A DNA stretch of 64,000 bases from DASWJZ01 sp963805325 (GTDB lineage Bacteria; Pseudomonadota; Alphaproteobacteria; Rhizobiales; Afifellaceae). This document shows, piece after piece, positions 1 through 8,093 of this stretch. The notes under the pieces are model-generated. The model did not search any database. It was not told the DNA's origin and saw nothing but the letters and a program-made list of their open reading frames with translations. Within the stretch, counting starts at the first letter, position 1. Every line of letters begins with the position of its first letter. The translations under genes and the position numbers were made by a program. Location of the stretch: positions 124,001-188,000 of the forward strand of contig CAWDTS010000001.1 in assembly GCA_963805325.1 (NCBI GenBank). The letters are read 5' to 3'.

Positions 1-1133
1 ATGGCCTCGCGTCGCGCATGCCGGAATGCCACGAACAGCGCGACGAGGAGCGGTCCGATAGAGCCGATAGCGCCGACCGGCTCGCGCTCCGCGTAGGCCC
101 AGATCGGCTGCGCCTCGGTCACCGTGTCGAGAAACGCCGTCTTCACCTCCGGCGCGAGCTGGCCATAAGGTCCCCCAAGGCATTGCGGCGTGACGCCGGC
201 GAAACATGCGGCCGCCGCGGCGCCGACGACGAGAACACCGGCAAGCCTCACGCCCCTTCCCCGCTCGCCGGCGATAAGCGCGAGCGCTGCGAGTCCGAGA
301 CCCGCGATCGATATCGGCACGGCGAAGGCATAGGAGAGCGCGTCGCAGGCCATCGGCGCGTCCGGCGAGTCAGTGAGGAAATAGAGCGCGGCCGGCAAGA
401 GACCGATCGCGGCGCCATAGGCGGCAATGGCGCGTGGACTGTTGCCGGTCCAGGCGAAGCGAAGCGCGATCGCGACGCCGAGGAGCGCGATGTGCGGCAG
501 CATCTCGAGGCCGATGGCAAGCGTCACCGCCGAGCCGGCGCCGGCGAGCAGTCCGAAGAGCGCGCCGTCGCGGAGTCTCAACGCGCAAGCGACCGTCGCC
601 AGCATCAGGGCGACCTGTGCGTTGTGGTGATCGATGTCGCCGGGGAGATAGATGACCAGCGGGTCGAGGAAAAAAAGCGCGAGCACCAAAGTCGCAATGG
701 CCGCCGCACGCCCTGCAAGCGCCGAAGCGACCGCCGCCGCGGCGCCCATCAGCCCAAGCAGAAGCAGCGTCGGCCAGCCTGTCAGCGCGAGGTTCTCGCC
801 GAGCCCGAGCGCCTTGCCGACCAGGACAAGGAGAGCGAGAGGCGCATCGATCAGCCGCGACCATTGCATGAGCGCGCCGGCAGGCGGGTCCATGCGGTGC
901 TGCATCAGGTCGAACCAGCCCTGCCCGCCGAGGAGATCGCGCACCTCGACGAGCCGCAGGAAGCTGTCCGGGTCCTGTCTCTGGAACAGCGCGGGATTCG
1001 TGACGCGGGCCGCGACGATCGCCACGGCGAAGGCGGCCCAGAAGATCAGGACGATCGCGGGGAGCGAGGGCTCGCGCGTGGCAGCGCGCGCGGCACTGTT
1101 CGGCAAAGTGTCGGCTTCGGCTTTCACGAGCAC
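1..1133 (-). CDS. GT-C-like multi-pass membrane protein (3' end off window)
   Basis: The open frame reads leftward off the window edge with no stop, so the C-terminus is missing. After a short cytoplasmic N-terminus, a first membrane helix leads into a loop containing QDPDSFLRLVEVRD, GQGWFDL and MQWSRLIDAP. Many hydrophobic helices follow, with PGDIDHHNAQ in another loop. An acidic DxD-type first loop followed by a polytopic body is the GT-C fold plan of STT3, PMT and ArnT-like lipid-linked sugar transferases, so a periplasm-facing glycosyltransferase is inferred. The exact family is not recognised. The start is uncertain: GTG codons at 1133 and 1127 are in frame, neither has a strong Shine-Dalgarno, and the frame stays open further upstream. 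It is divergent from the GT2-GtrA pair, which suggests a shared glycan pathway. Confidence 0.7.
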   Translation of the reverse strand, partial: MLVKAEADTLPNSAARAATREPSLPAIVLIFWAAFAVAIVAARVTNPALFQRQDPDSFLRLVEVRDLLGGQGWFDLMQHRMDPPAGALMQWSRLIDAPLALLVLVGKALGLGENLALTGWPTLLLLGLMGAAAAVASALAGRAAAIATLVLALFFLDPLVIYLPGDIDHHNAQVALMLATVACALRLRDGALFGLLAGAGSAVTLAIGLEMLPHIALLGVAIALRFAWTGNSPRAIAAYGAAIGLLPAALYFLTDSPDAPMACDALSYAFAVPISIAGLGLAALALIAGERGRGVRLAGVLVVGAAAAACFAGVTPQCLGGPYGQLAPEVKTAFLDTVTEAQPIWAYAEREPVGAIGSIGPLLVALFVAFRHARREA

Positions 1134-1275
1134 GTCCGGGGGATCTGGAGGGCCGGGTCGCCCGCGCCAATACGCGAGAAAGATGAACGTCGGGTTTTTG
1201 GCTTCCAGAATCTTACCAGCCGTTAACCGATCGCGCGCTAAACCGGCCTTTGCCTTGACCTTTACGGACCGAGCC

Positions 1276-2220
1276 ATGAGCGCGACTGCGATCGAGGACG
1301 GCTTCAAGATCGCCGTGCTCATTCCCTGCTACAACCAGGCCGAGACGATCGGCGGGATCGTCAGCGGCTTCCGCGAGGCGCTGCCCTCGGCGCGCATCTT
1401 CGTCTTCGACAACAACTCCACCGACGACACGGCGCGCGTCGCGACGCGCGAGGGCGCGCGCGTCTACCGCGAGGCGCGGCAGGGCAAAGGCAACGTCGTC
1501 AGGCGCATGTTTGCCGACATCGACGCCGACATCTATGTGCTCGCCGAAGGCGACGGCAGCTACGATCCGGCCGACGCCCCGTCGCTCGTCAACGCGCTCG
1601 TCACCGAACACGTCGACATGGTCGTCGGCAGGCAGCGCCACCGCGCGGGCCGACGCGCGCCTCCGAGCTTCGGTGAGACCGCCTTCGAATGGCTCTACCG
1701 CCGCTTCTTCGCCGGCGCATCGTCCGACATTGTCTCCGGCTACCGCGCGTTCACCCGCCGCTTCGTGAAGAGCTTTCCGGCGATTTCCACGGGCTTCGAC
1801 ATCGCGGTCGAGCTTTCCATGCATGCAAGCCAGCTGATGATCCCGGTCGCGGAGATCGAGCTCAGCGACGGGAGGACCCAGCCTGCGACGGCCGCAAACA
1901 ACACCGCGGGTGTCGCCAGCGCCGCCCGCGCCATCGCCACGCTCGGCATGCTGGTGAAGGAAATACGGCCCTTCGCGTTCTATGCGGTCTTCGCCGTCGT
2001 CTTCTGGGTTATCGGGCTGTCGCTGATGCTGCCAATCCTGACGGCGCGGCTTGACGGCGAGATCCTCGCTTCCTTCTCCAATGCGCTGATCGGCATGAGC
2101 ATGTTCGTCGCGGGCTTCGTCATGGCAGGCTGCGGGCTCGTCTTGGAAGCGCTTGGCCGTTCGCGCATCGAGCAGAAGCGCATCCTCTTCCAGACCGTCC
2201 CGGGGCTCGGGGCGCAATAA
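1276..2220 (+). CDS. Glycosyltransferase family 2, membrane anchored
   Basis: A 314-aa protein. The N-terminal GT-A domain starts with LIPCYNQAETI and has VFDNNSTDDT and EGDGSYDP, the nucleotide-sugar and metal-binding landmarks of DPM1/ArnC/GtrB-like polyprenyl-phosphate glycosyltransferases. Two hydrophobic helices at about residues 233-255 and 272-291 anchor it to the inner membrane, as in GtrB-type enzymes. It likely loads a sugar onto undecaprenyl phosphate. The sugar cannot be read from sequence. The ATG at 1276 begins the conserved domain; the frame is open upstream but that part has no coding character. The GtrA-family gene follows after 3 bp, and this GtrB+GtrA pairing supports a role in glycan modification. 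Confidence 0.9.
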   Translation: MSATAIEDGFKIAVLIPCYNQAETIGGIVSGFREALPSARIFVFDNNSTDDTARVATREGARVYREARQGKGNVVRRMFADIDADIYVLAEGDGSYDPADAPSLVNALVTEHVDMVVGRQRHRAGRRAPPSFGETAFEWLYRRFFAGASSDIVSGYRAFTRRFVKSFPAISTGFDIAVELSMHASQLMIPVAEIELSDGRTQPATAANNTAGVASAARAIATLGMLVKEIRPFAFYAVFAVVFWVIGLSLMLPILTARLDGEILASFSNALIGMSMFVAGFVMAGCGLVLEALGRSRIEQKRILFQTVPGLGAQ

Positions 2221-2223
2221 AGC

Positions 2224-2664
2224 ATGCTGAAGTTCGTCAAGGCGGAGGCACCGACGTTCCTCCGCTTCGCACTCGTGGGCGGCACAGGCTTCGCGGTCGA
2301 CGCCCTCGTGCTCTCGCTCCTCCATTACGTCATGGGGCTCGACCCGTTCTCGGCGCGCGTCGTCTCCATGTCAGCGGCGACCTTTACCACCTGGCGGCTC
2401 AACCGAACGCACACCTTCGCCGCCTCGAACAGAAGCCAGGCGCATGAGGGCGTGCGCTACGCAACCGTCGCGGCTATCGCGGCCGCGGTGAACTACGGCG
2501 TCTACGCGCTCGTACTGCTCGTCTGGCGTCATGTGCCGCCGATCGCCGCGCTCGTCATCGGCGCCGGCTCGGCGATGGCATTCGCGTATGCCGGCTATTC
2601 GCGCGTCGTCTTCTCCAGCGCGCGCGCGATTGCCGGCGGAGCGCCCAACTCGCAGAGACGATAG
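2224..2664 (+). CDS. GtrA family membrane protein
   Basis: A 146-aa protein with four hydrophobic segments. The N-terminal FLRFALVGGTGFAVDALV and the following TTWRLNRTHTF are typical of the GtrA/DPMS family, proposed to flip or help flip polyprenyl-phosphate-linked sugars. It is separated from the GT2 gene by 3 bp and surely co-transcribed with it. Its last 70 bases overlap the 3' end of the convergent extensin-C gene, an unusually long convergent overlap. The substrate is unknown. Confidence 0.88.
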   Translation: MLKFVKAEAPTFLRFALVGGTGFAVDALVLSLLHYVMGLDPFSARVVSMSAATFTTWRLNRTHTFAASNRSQAHEGVRYATVAAIAAAVNYGVYALVLLVWRHVPPIAALVIGAGSAMAFAYAGYSRVVFSSARAIAGGAPNSQRR

Positions 2665-3500
2665 CCGCCGCTGCGCTGCGCCATGTCGAAATGGAAATGC
2701 GTGGCGTGCGCGGCGTTCGATCCAGGCCCCAGCACGGTCGTGAAATAGCGGCACGCATCGGCGCGGACGGCCGATTCGAAGCGCGTCTCCGCTGAGCCTG
2801 CAGCGTTCACGCCTATTCCGACAGCGTTGCGATCGGCAAATGCGAAGTCGGCGATGTCGATGGCATTGGCGCGCGCGTGCTCGGAGATCTTCGCGGAGGG
2901 GTCATCATAGCGATTGCGGCAGACGTAAGCGGAATCCTGCCGGATCGCATCGGGCTTCACGCCCAGTGTCCGTACGCTCTCGGGCACGAGGGCGTCGCGC
3001 ACCCAAGTCGCGAGCGCGCGGGTGGTGGCGCAGTTCAGGACCGTCTCCGGCGCGATGGAGACGCCCGATCCGAGCGCCGTGACACGAAGCGGATGGGCGA
3101 TGTCGCAGTCCTCGCTGTCGTGGATCGGCGGCATGGCTTCGAAATCGACGCCGAGTCCGCGCAGCGCGGCGGCGCAGGCCGCAAAATCGGCGTCGTTCTC
3201 CTGGTCGGGCGGCGGCGCGACGTGCGGAGCAGGCGGCGGAGCCGGTTCGTCGGGCGCGACCATCGCCAGTTCAGGCGCGGATGGGCGCGGCCGCGGAAGG
3301 CGCGCCAAGCCATCACTCACCGAGAGTGCTTCCTGAAAGCGGGCCTCGGCCGTATTCGCCCAACCAACCGTCTCTGTCGGCGGTGTCGTAGCCGGACGAG
3401 GCTTTGGCAGCCGCGCTATTCCGCTTTGTGCGGCGGACGCATTTCCCGCGGCCAGCAGCCCCAGGATGAGCAGCGCCCCGGCGACGCTGCGCGGGGTCAT
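2595..3500 (-). CDS. Extensin-like C-terminal domain protein, exported
   Basis: A 301-aa protein. An N-terminal signal peptide (about 23 residues ending in NASA) is followed by a low-complexity proline-rich linker and an extensin-C domain (PF06904) covering roughly the last 180 residues. The domain carries SEHARANAIDIADF and HFHFD, a pattern like the metal ligands of M15 D,D-carboxypeptidases (SxHxxGxAxD ... HxH). A zinc peptidoglycan hydrolase role is therefore plausible but inferred. Cysteines in LNCATTRA, YVCRNRYD and RLCE probably form periplasmic disulfides. The ATG at 3500 overlaps the stop of the upstream L,D-transpeptidase-like gene (ATGA), so the two are translationally coupled. The C-terminus overlaps gtrA. 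Confidence 0.85.
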   Translation of the reverse strand: MTPRSVAGALLILGLLAAGNASAAQSGIARLPKPRPATTPPTETVGWANTAEARFQEALSVSDGLARLPRPRPSAPELAMVAPDEPAPPPAPHVAPPPDQENDADFAACAAALRGLGVDFEAMPPIHDSEDCDIAHPLRVTALGSGVSIAPETVLNCATTRALATWVRDALVPESVRTLGVKPDAIRQDSAYVCRNRYDDPSAKISEHARANAIDIADFAFADRNAVGIGVNAAGSAETRFESAVRADACRYFTTVLGPGSNAAHATHFHFDMAQRSGGYRLCELGAPPAIARALEKTTRE

Positions 3501-4867
3501 TGGAAGGACACGACGACACCGGGCTCGACCAGCCCCGCAAGCTCCTCGACGTCCCAATTGGTGAGTTGCACGCCGCCGCTCGCCGCCGGCTTGCCGACCT
3601 TCGCTGGGTCGGCGGCGCCGTGGATGCTGTAGCCCGGATCGGTCAGGGCGATGGAGACCGTGCCGACCGGATTGTTCGGTCCGGGCGGAAGCGTGACCAC
3701 GCTGCCGCTCCCGTCCGTCGCGGTGAACTCGTACGTGGGATCGCGCGTCACCGCGCTAACCTGATGCTCGCCGATAGGCGACGGGTTCTCGTCGCTTCCG
3801 ACCGTCGCGGGATAGGCGACGATGAGACGATTGCCGGAATCGTAGCCCCGCAATTGGCCCAAGGCCCTGTCGGCTACGACGCGCGCAACCTTCTCGGTGA
3901 CAGGCGTCGCATCGATTCCGGCGACCCAAATCGCCGTTCCGGCCTGCCTGAGATCGGCGGTCGGGTTCAGCGCGCGCAACAGCTTCGTATCCATGTGGAA
4001 CCGCTCGCCGAGCATCTCTTCCGGACTGCTATAGCCAAGGCTCGGAAGCCGTGATTGTTCCATCGCGTCGGCTGGAATCGACGCCACGTAGGGATAGGCG
4101 GCGTCCTCCGGCGTGATCGTATATTGCACAAGGACCGGCGGGGCGGCGTCGCCGCCGAGCGCGTCCCACACCGCCTGGCCCAACACCCCGTCGGCCGGCA
4201 GCCCCAGAACGGTTTCGACTGCCGCTATCGCCTTTTGAAGATTGCCGCCCGCATAGGCGTCGATCACGCCCGGCGACGCCCCGGCGCGGTCGAGCAGCAC
4301 CTGCGCCTTCAGAACGAGCGGGCTCGCGCCCTTGAACGGCGGAAGCTCGGCCGGAAGCACCGCCGCATTCACTTCCTCGACGGTCAGGCTTTCGCGCGTC
4401 CGCTCCACGTCAGGCCCCGTGGCGCCCGGAATGGCGTTCTGATCAGCGGGAGGCAGAGAGCCCGGCGGAGCCTCGGGCGTCGGAATGGTGGCGCCCGGCG
4501 CCGGCGCGGTGCTTGAAGCGGACGGCGTGACCGGCGTGTGGCTCGGCGGCTTCGCCCCGACCGGGTGGTCCACCTTGGGCGGCGTGTAGGGGCGTGGGCC
4601 GGGCTCGACAGGAACGATGGCGGGCGGAGCGGTGACGCCCGGCGGCACCGGCACGCCGGAAGGCGGCGTGTCGGGCGCCGTCTGCGGCTGCGTGTCGGGT
4701 GGCGGGAGGGGCGGCGGCTGCGCGGGCGGCGTCTGATCCTGATGCTGGTTCAGTATGCCTTGGATCAGGGCATCGAAGCCCTGATCCTGCGCGTGGCCGC
4801 GGCCCACCAACAACGGAAAGACGATCAGGGCCAGACGCGCGGCCGGGCTGCGAAAGCGTAAGCCCAT
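3497..4867 (-). CDS. L,D-transpeptidase (YkuD) homologue lacking catalytic Cys/His
   Basis: A 456-aa exported protein. It has a signal peptide (about residues 1-23, ending GRGHAQ), a long proline-rich segment (about 40-165), a peptidoglycan-binding-1-like helical domain (about 190-245), the LGYSSPEEMLGERFHMD region seen in rhizobial L,D-transpeptidases, and a C-terminal YkuD domain. The domain keeps GPNNPVGTV, the first His (IHG, residue 416) and LTNWD. The usual SHGCVR active site reads ASGGVQ, so the catalytic His (430), Cys (432) and Arg (434) are Ser, Gly and Gln. The frame is intact, so this is substitution rather than a frameshift. It probably binds peptidoglycan without cross-linking it. 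The start at 4867 overlaps the aroC stop by one base; the preceding frame extension lacks a signal sequence. Confidence 0.88.
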   Translation of the reverse strand: MGLRFRSPAARLALIVFPLLVGRGHAQDQGFDALIQGILNQHQDQTPPAQPPPLPPPDTQPQTAPDTPPSGVPVPPGVTAPPAIVPVEPGPRPYTPPKVDHPVGAKPPSHTPVTPSASSTAPAPGATIPTPEAPPGSLPPADQNAIPGATGPDVERTRESLTVEEVNAAVLPAELPPFKGASPLVLKAQVLLDRAGASPGVIDAYAGGNLQKAIAAVETVLGLPADGVLGQAVWDALGGDAAPPVLVQYTITPEDAAYPYVASIPADAMEQSRLPSLGYSSPEEMLGERFHMDTKLLRALNPTADLRQAGTAIWVAGIDATPVTEKVARVVADRALGQLRGYDSGNRLIVAYPATVGSDENPSPIGEHQVSAVTRDPTYEFTATDGSGSVVTLPPGPNNPVGTVSIALTDPGYSIHGAADPAKVGKPAASGGVQLTNWDVEELAGLVEPGVVVSFQ

Positions 4868-5967
4868 CACCCGGAGACCGCTCCCACCTGCGCGCGGTGC
4901 CTCAGGTAATGGTCGGCGAGCACGATGGCGAGCATCGCTTCGCCGACCGGCACGGCGCGAATGCCGACGCAAGGGTCGTGACGGCCCTTGGTCACGAGGT
5001 CGATGTTCTCACCGGAGCGGGTGATGCCCTTGACGGCACTCAGGATCGACGAGGTCGGCTTCACCGCGAAGCGGCAGACGACGGGCTGCCCGGTCGAGAT
5101 TCCGCCGAGCATGCCTCCGGCGTTGTTCGACAGGAACACAGGCTTGCCGTCGTTGCCGACGCGCATCTCGTCGGCGTTCTCTTCGCCGCGAATTTTTGCG
5201 GCCTGAAATCCGTTGCCGATCTCGACACCCTTCACCGCGTTGATCGACATCATCGCGCCGGCGATGTCCTGATCGAGCTTGCCATAGACCGGCGCGCCTA
5301 GACCGACCGGAACGCCGTCGGCAACCACCTCGACCACCGCGCCGACCGAGGAGCCGGCCTTGCGGATATCGTCGAGATAATCCTCCCACTCCTTCGCGGT
5401 CTCCGCGTCGGGCGAGAAGAAGGGATTGTTGTCGACCTCGTTCCAGTCCCAGCGCGCGCGGTCGATCGCGATCTCGCCGATCTGGACCAGCGCGCCGCGT
5501 ACCGAAAGGCCCGGCACCACCTTGCGCGCAATCGCGCCCGCGGCAACGCGCATCGCCGTCTCGCGCGCGGATGAGCGCCCACCACCGCGATAGTCGCGGA
5601 TGCCGTATTTCGCCTCGTAGGTGTAGTCGGCGTGGCCGGGGCGATAGCTCTCGCGGATTTCCGAGTAGTCCTTCGACCGCTGGTCGACGTTCTCGATCAT
5701 CAGCGAGATCGGCGCCCCGGTCGTCACGAGACCGTCGGTCGTCTCGTCCTCGAACACGCCGGAGAGAATCTTCACCTGATCCGGCTCGCGGCGCTGCGTG
5801 GTGAAGCGCGACTGTCCCGGCCGCCGCTTGTCGAGATAAGTCTGGATCTCCGCCTCGGAGATCGGGATTCTCGGCGGGCAGCCGTCCACAACGCAGCCGA
5901 TCGCGGGCCCATGGCTTTCGCCCCAGGTGGTGACGCGGAAAAGATGGCCAAACGTGTTGTGCGACAT
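4867..5967 (-). CDS. aroC: Chorismate synthase
   Basis: A 366-aa protein. It converts 5-enolpyruvylshikimate-3-phosphate to chorismate with reduced FMN, the last step of the common aromatic pathway. The family signatures are present: WGESHGPAIGCVVDG near the N-terminus, RPGHADYTYEAKYG, and GRSSARETAMRVAAGAIA in the middle. The length is typical. The ATG at 5967 is preferred over the adjacent in-frame TTG at 5970. Its stop overlaps the start of the L,D-transpeptidase-like gene by one base (TGATG), so the wall genes may be read through from aroC. Confidence 0.97.
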   Translation of the reverse strand: MSHNTFGHLFRVTTWGESHGPAIGCVVDGCPPRIPISEAEIQTYLDKRRPGQSRFTTQRREPDQVKILSGVFEDETTDGLVTTGAPISLMIENVDQRSKDYSEIRESYRPGHADYTYEAKYGIRDYRGGGRSSARETAMRVAAGAIARKVVPGLSVRGALVQIGEIAIDRARWDWNEVDNNPFFSPDAETAKEWEDYLDDIRKAGSSVGAVVEVVADGVPVGLGAPVYGKLDQDIAGAMMSINAVKGVEIGNGFQAAKIRGEENADEMRVGNDGKPVFLSNNAGGMLGGISTGQPVVCRFAVKPTSSILSAVKGITRSGENIDLVTKGRHDPCVGIRAVPVGEAMLAIVLADHYLRHRAQVGAVSG

Positions 5968-6016
5968 CAAGCTTTCTCGACGGGACCTCTAGGCGCACGG
6001 CGGAAAGGGGTCAAAC

Positions 6017-6598
6017 TCAGATCGTCAGCACCGAGCCTTGGGTGAAGAGGATCACCCGGTCCTGCGGCACGTCGAGGTGCGGCGCCTCGTGGGCGGAGAG
6101 GCCGGCGAGAAGATAGAGAAGCGCGCGCAGGATGCCGCCGTGCGCGACGACGAAGGTCGGCGCGGTCAGAGTCCCGAGCCAGGCTGAGACCCGCTCCGAC
6201 ACCATCTTGTAGCTCTCGCCGTTCGGCGGCGCGTAGCCCCACTTGTCAGCATCGCGCGCCCTTGCCCCCTCCGGGAAGCGCTCAACGATGTCGTCAAGCG
6301 TCAGGCCCTCCCAGTCGCCATAGTTCGCTTCCATCAGACACGCCTCGGTGGCGAAGCTCCGCCCACTTTCGCCCGCCGCCTCAAGCACGATCCGCATCGT
6401 CTCCAGCGCGCGGCCGAGCGGCGAGGCAACGAGCTGCCATTGGCCCTCGCGCAAAATGCCGGCGACGGCACGCCCGTTCCGCGCCGCCTGCCGGCGGCCG
6501 AGCTCATTCATGGGAATATCGCGCTGGCCCTGGAACCTGAACTCGCGGTTCCATGCGGTCTCGCCGTGGCGGATGAAAACGATTGGCAGTTCCGTCAT
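6017..6598 (-). CDS. Histidine phosphatase family protein (phosphoglycerate mutase-like)
   Basis: A 193-aa protein of the cytosolic branch-1 histidine phosphatase superfamily. FIRHGETAWN carries the phospho-accepting His11, EANYGDWEG holds the acid region, and VVAHGG the second catalytic His. No 2,3-bisphosphoglycerate mutase specificity can be assigned; most such proteins are small-molecule phosphatases. The start ATG overlaps the nadQ stop (ATGA), making it the last gene of the leftward ygfZ-HD-phosphatase-nadQ run. Confidence 0.88.
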   Translation of the reverse strand: MTELPIVFIRHGETAWNREFRFQGQRDIPMNELGRRQAARNGRAVAGILREGQWQLVASPLGRALETMRIVLEAAGESGRSFATEACLMEANYGDWEGLTLDDIVERFPEGARARDADKWGYAPPNGESYKMVSERVSAWLGTLTAPTFVVAHGGILRALLYLLAGLSAHEAPHLDVPQDRVILFTQGSVLTI

Positions 6599-7584
6599 GC
6601 GCGGCCTCCGAGCCGGAAGCCGGGAGCCGGCCGCTCCTGCAGCACCTCACGGCGAAAGCGAAACAGCGCGGCCGGGCGGCCGCCGGTCGCGGTCGCCGTC
6701 ACGCCGGTCGGCTCGACGAGTTGACCGTTCTCGACGAGGCGGCGGAAATTCTGCTTGTGGAGATGCTGGCCGGAAATCGCCTCGACGGTGCGTTGCAGCT
6801 CGGTCAGGGTGAAGGCCTCCGGCATCAGCTCGAACACGACCGGACGATATTTCAGCTTGCCGCGCAATCGCGAAATCGCCGTCGCCAGAATGCGGCGGTG
6901 ATCGTGTCGCATCGAGAGCCCGAGCGCCGGGATGTGCCGGCGTTCAAGCGCCGCGCGACGGCCGTCACGCCGCGTCTCCTCGACAAGCCCCGCTTCGTAG
7001 AGGAGCTCGAAGCGCTCAAGCACGCGCTCGTCGTCCCACGGCACGTCTCCGACACCGAAGGCGAGACGCACGCGGTCGCGCCGCGAGATCGGCCGCGCCG
7101 GTGCATTCTTGTCAGGCTTCTGCGCCGACCATTCGGTGAGGAGCGGAAGGATCGCGTCAAGCTGCGTCGGTCTTCCGCCGCGCCAGTCCTCCCAGGGGAA
7201 ATAGCCATACCAGGGTCGCCATGCAGCGCCGGAACGCGCCAGCACGTCGTCGGATTCCGGCGAGCGGCGGGTGAGCGCCAGATAGCCGACCGACATGACG
7301 CGCGGATCCTGCGCCGCCGGGCCGGCGTAACGGCCGCGGTCGCCGAACGTGTAAAGCTGCTCGACATAGCCGAGCTTCAGGTGTGTCTGCGCCTCCACCC
7401 AGCCGCGCAGCCCGATCTCGAGCGTGCGATGGCCGACCGGATCGAACGGGCCGAAAGGCAGGCTGTCGCGTGCAACGCGCCCCGCCTCCACGACGAGGAT
7501 CAGCGGGGCGCCGTTCTCCACCGCGACAATCGCGGCGTTGAGCCCGACCTCGATCGCAGCGCCGGTGGCCGGTGCATCACTCAT
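6595..7584 (-). CDS. nadQ: NAD biosynthesis regulator, Nudix-like plus winged helix (NadQ/NrtR type)
   Basis: A 329-aa protein with an N-terminal Nudix-like fold (about residues 10-160) and a C-terminal winged helix (about 215-325) containing KYRPVVFELMPEAFTLTEL and NFRRLVENGQLVE, followed by GGRPAALFRF. This C-terminal layout is that of NrtR/NadQ regulators. The Nudix box is degenerate: GLRGWVEAQTHL stands where REUXEEXGU is expected, as in regulators that sense rather than hydrolyse a ligand. It likely represses NAD synthesis genes. The palindrome before nadA at 24095-24115 is the probable target. It overlaps the upstream phosphatase gene by 8 bp and the downstream gene by 4 bp. The alternative is an enzymatically active Nudix hydrolase, which I think unlikely. 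Confidence 0.75.
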   Translation of the reverse strand: MSDAPATGAAIEVGLNAAIVAVENGAPLILVVEAGRVARDSLPFGPFDPVGHRTLEIGLRGWVEAQTHLKLGYVEQLYTFGDRGRYAGPAAQDPRVMSVGYLALTRRSPESDDVLARSGAAWRPWYGYFPWEDWRGGRPTQLDAILPLLTEWSAQKPDKNAPARPISRRDRVRLAFGVGDVPWDDERVLERFELLYEAGLVEETRRDGRRAALERRHIPALGLSMRHDHRRILATAISRLRGKLKYRPVVFELMPEAFTLTELQRTVEAISGQHLHKQNFRRLVENGQLVEPTGVTATATGGRPAALFRFRREVLQERPAPGFRLGGRA

Positions 7585-8092
7585 CGATCGGAAGCGCGAA
7601 CACCGTTCCTTCGAATGCCTCCGCGCCGCGGCCGATCTTCTCCACCGCCTGCACCATGCGGCCGGAGCGCCCGAGGATTTCATCGGCGAGCGCAACGAAG
7701 CGCTCGTTCGGCGTCGCCTCGGGCGAGCGCTCGCGAAGGCGCAGCGCAATCCTCTCCTCGTCGAGGTCGGGACGCGCGGCGCAGAGTGCGGAGAAGGCCG
7801 CCGCCGTCGAACGGCTGATCCCGGCGTAGCAGTGAACGACGATCGGCGCGGCCCGGTCCCAACGCCCGATGAACTCCAGATATTCGTTCACATGCGCCTC
7901 GGCCGGACAGACCATGCCCTCGGCCGGCTCGGAGATGTCATGGATGGCGACATGCAGATGGTTCGCCGCTTCAACCACCGGCGGGCGCGAGAACAGCGTG
8001 CCGGTGTTCACCAGACTCACGATGTGACTGGCGTGATAGGCCGCGACCGTCTCGGCGAGGGACGAGAGCGGGCAGACGACGATCGCACTCAT
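7577..8092 (-). CDS. Tyrosine phosphatase-like protein (CX5R)
   Basis: A 171-aa protein of the protein-tyrosine/dual-specificity phosphatase fold. The P-loop HCYAGISRST has the nucleophile Cys88 and Arg94. An Asp in AIHDISEP at about residue 52 could be the general acid. No signal peptide is present, so it is cytosolic. The substrate is unknown; family members act on phosphoproteins, phosphoinositides or small phosphate esters. It sits between an HD hydrolase and nadQ with 1-bp and overlapping junctions, so expression is coupled and a role in nucleotide or NAD metabolism is conceivable but not shown. Confidence 0.85.
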   Translation of the reverse strand: MSAIVVCPLSSLAETVAAYHASHIVSLVNTGTLFSRPPVVEAANHLHVAIHDISEPAEGMVCPAEAHVNEYLEFIGRWDRAAPIVVHCYAGISRSTAAAFSALCAARPDLDEERIALRLRERSPEATPNERFVALADEILGRSGRMVQAVEKIGRGAEAFEGTVFALPIDE

Positions 8093-8093
8093 G

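Noticed and set aside
18..1226. A 402-codon plus-strand frame at the left edge
   Set aside because: It is highly charged Arg/Glu/Asp-rich sequence; the minus strand gives a proper polytopic membrane protein with motif-bearing loops.
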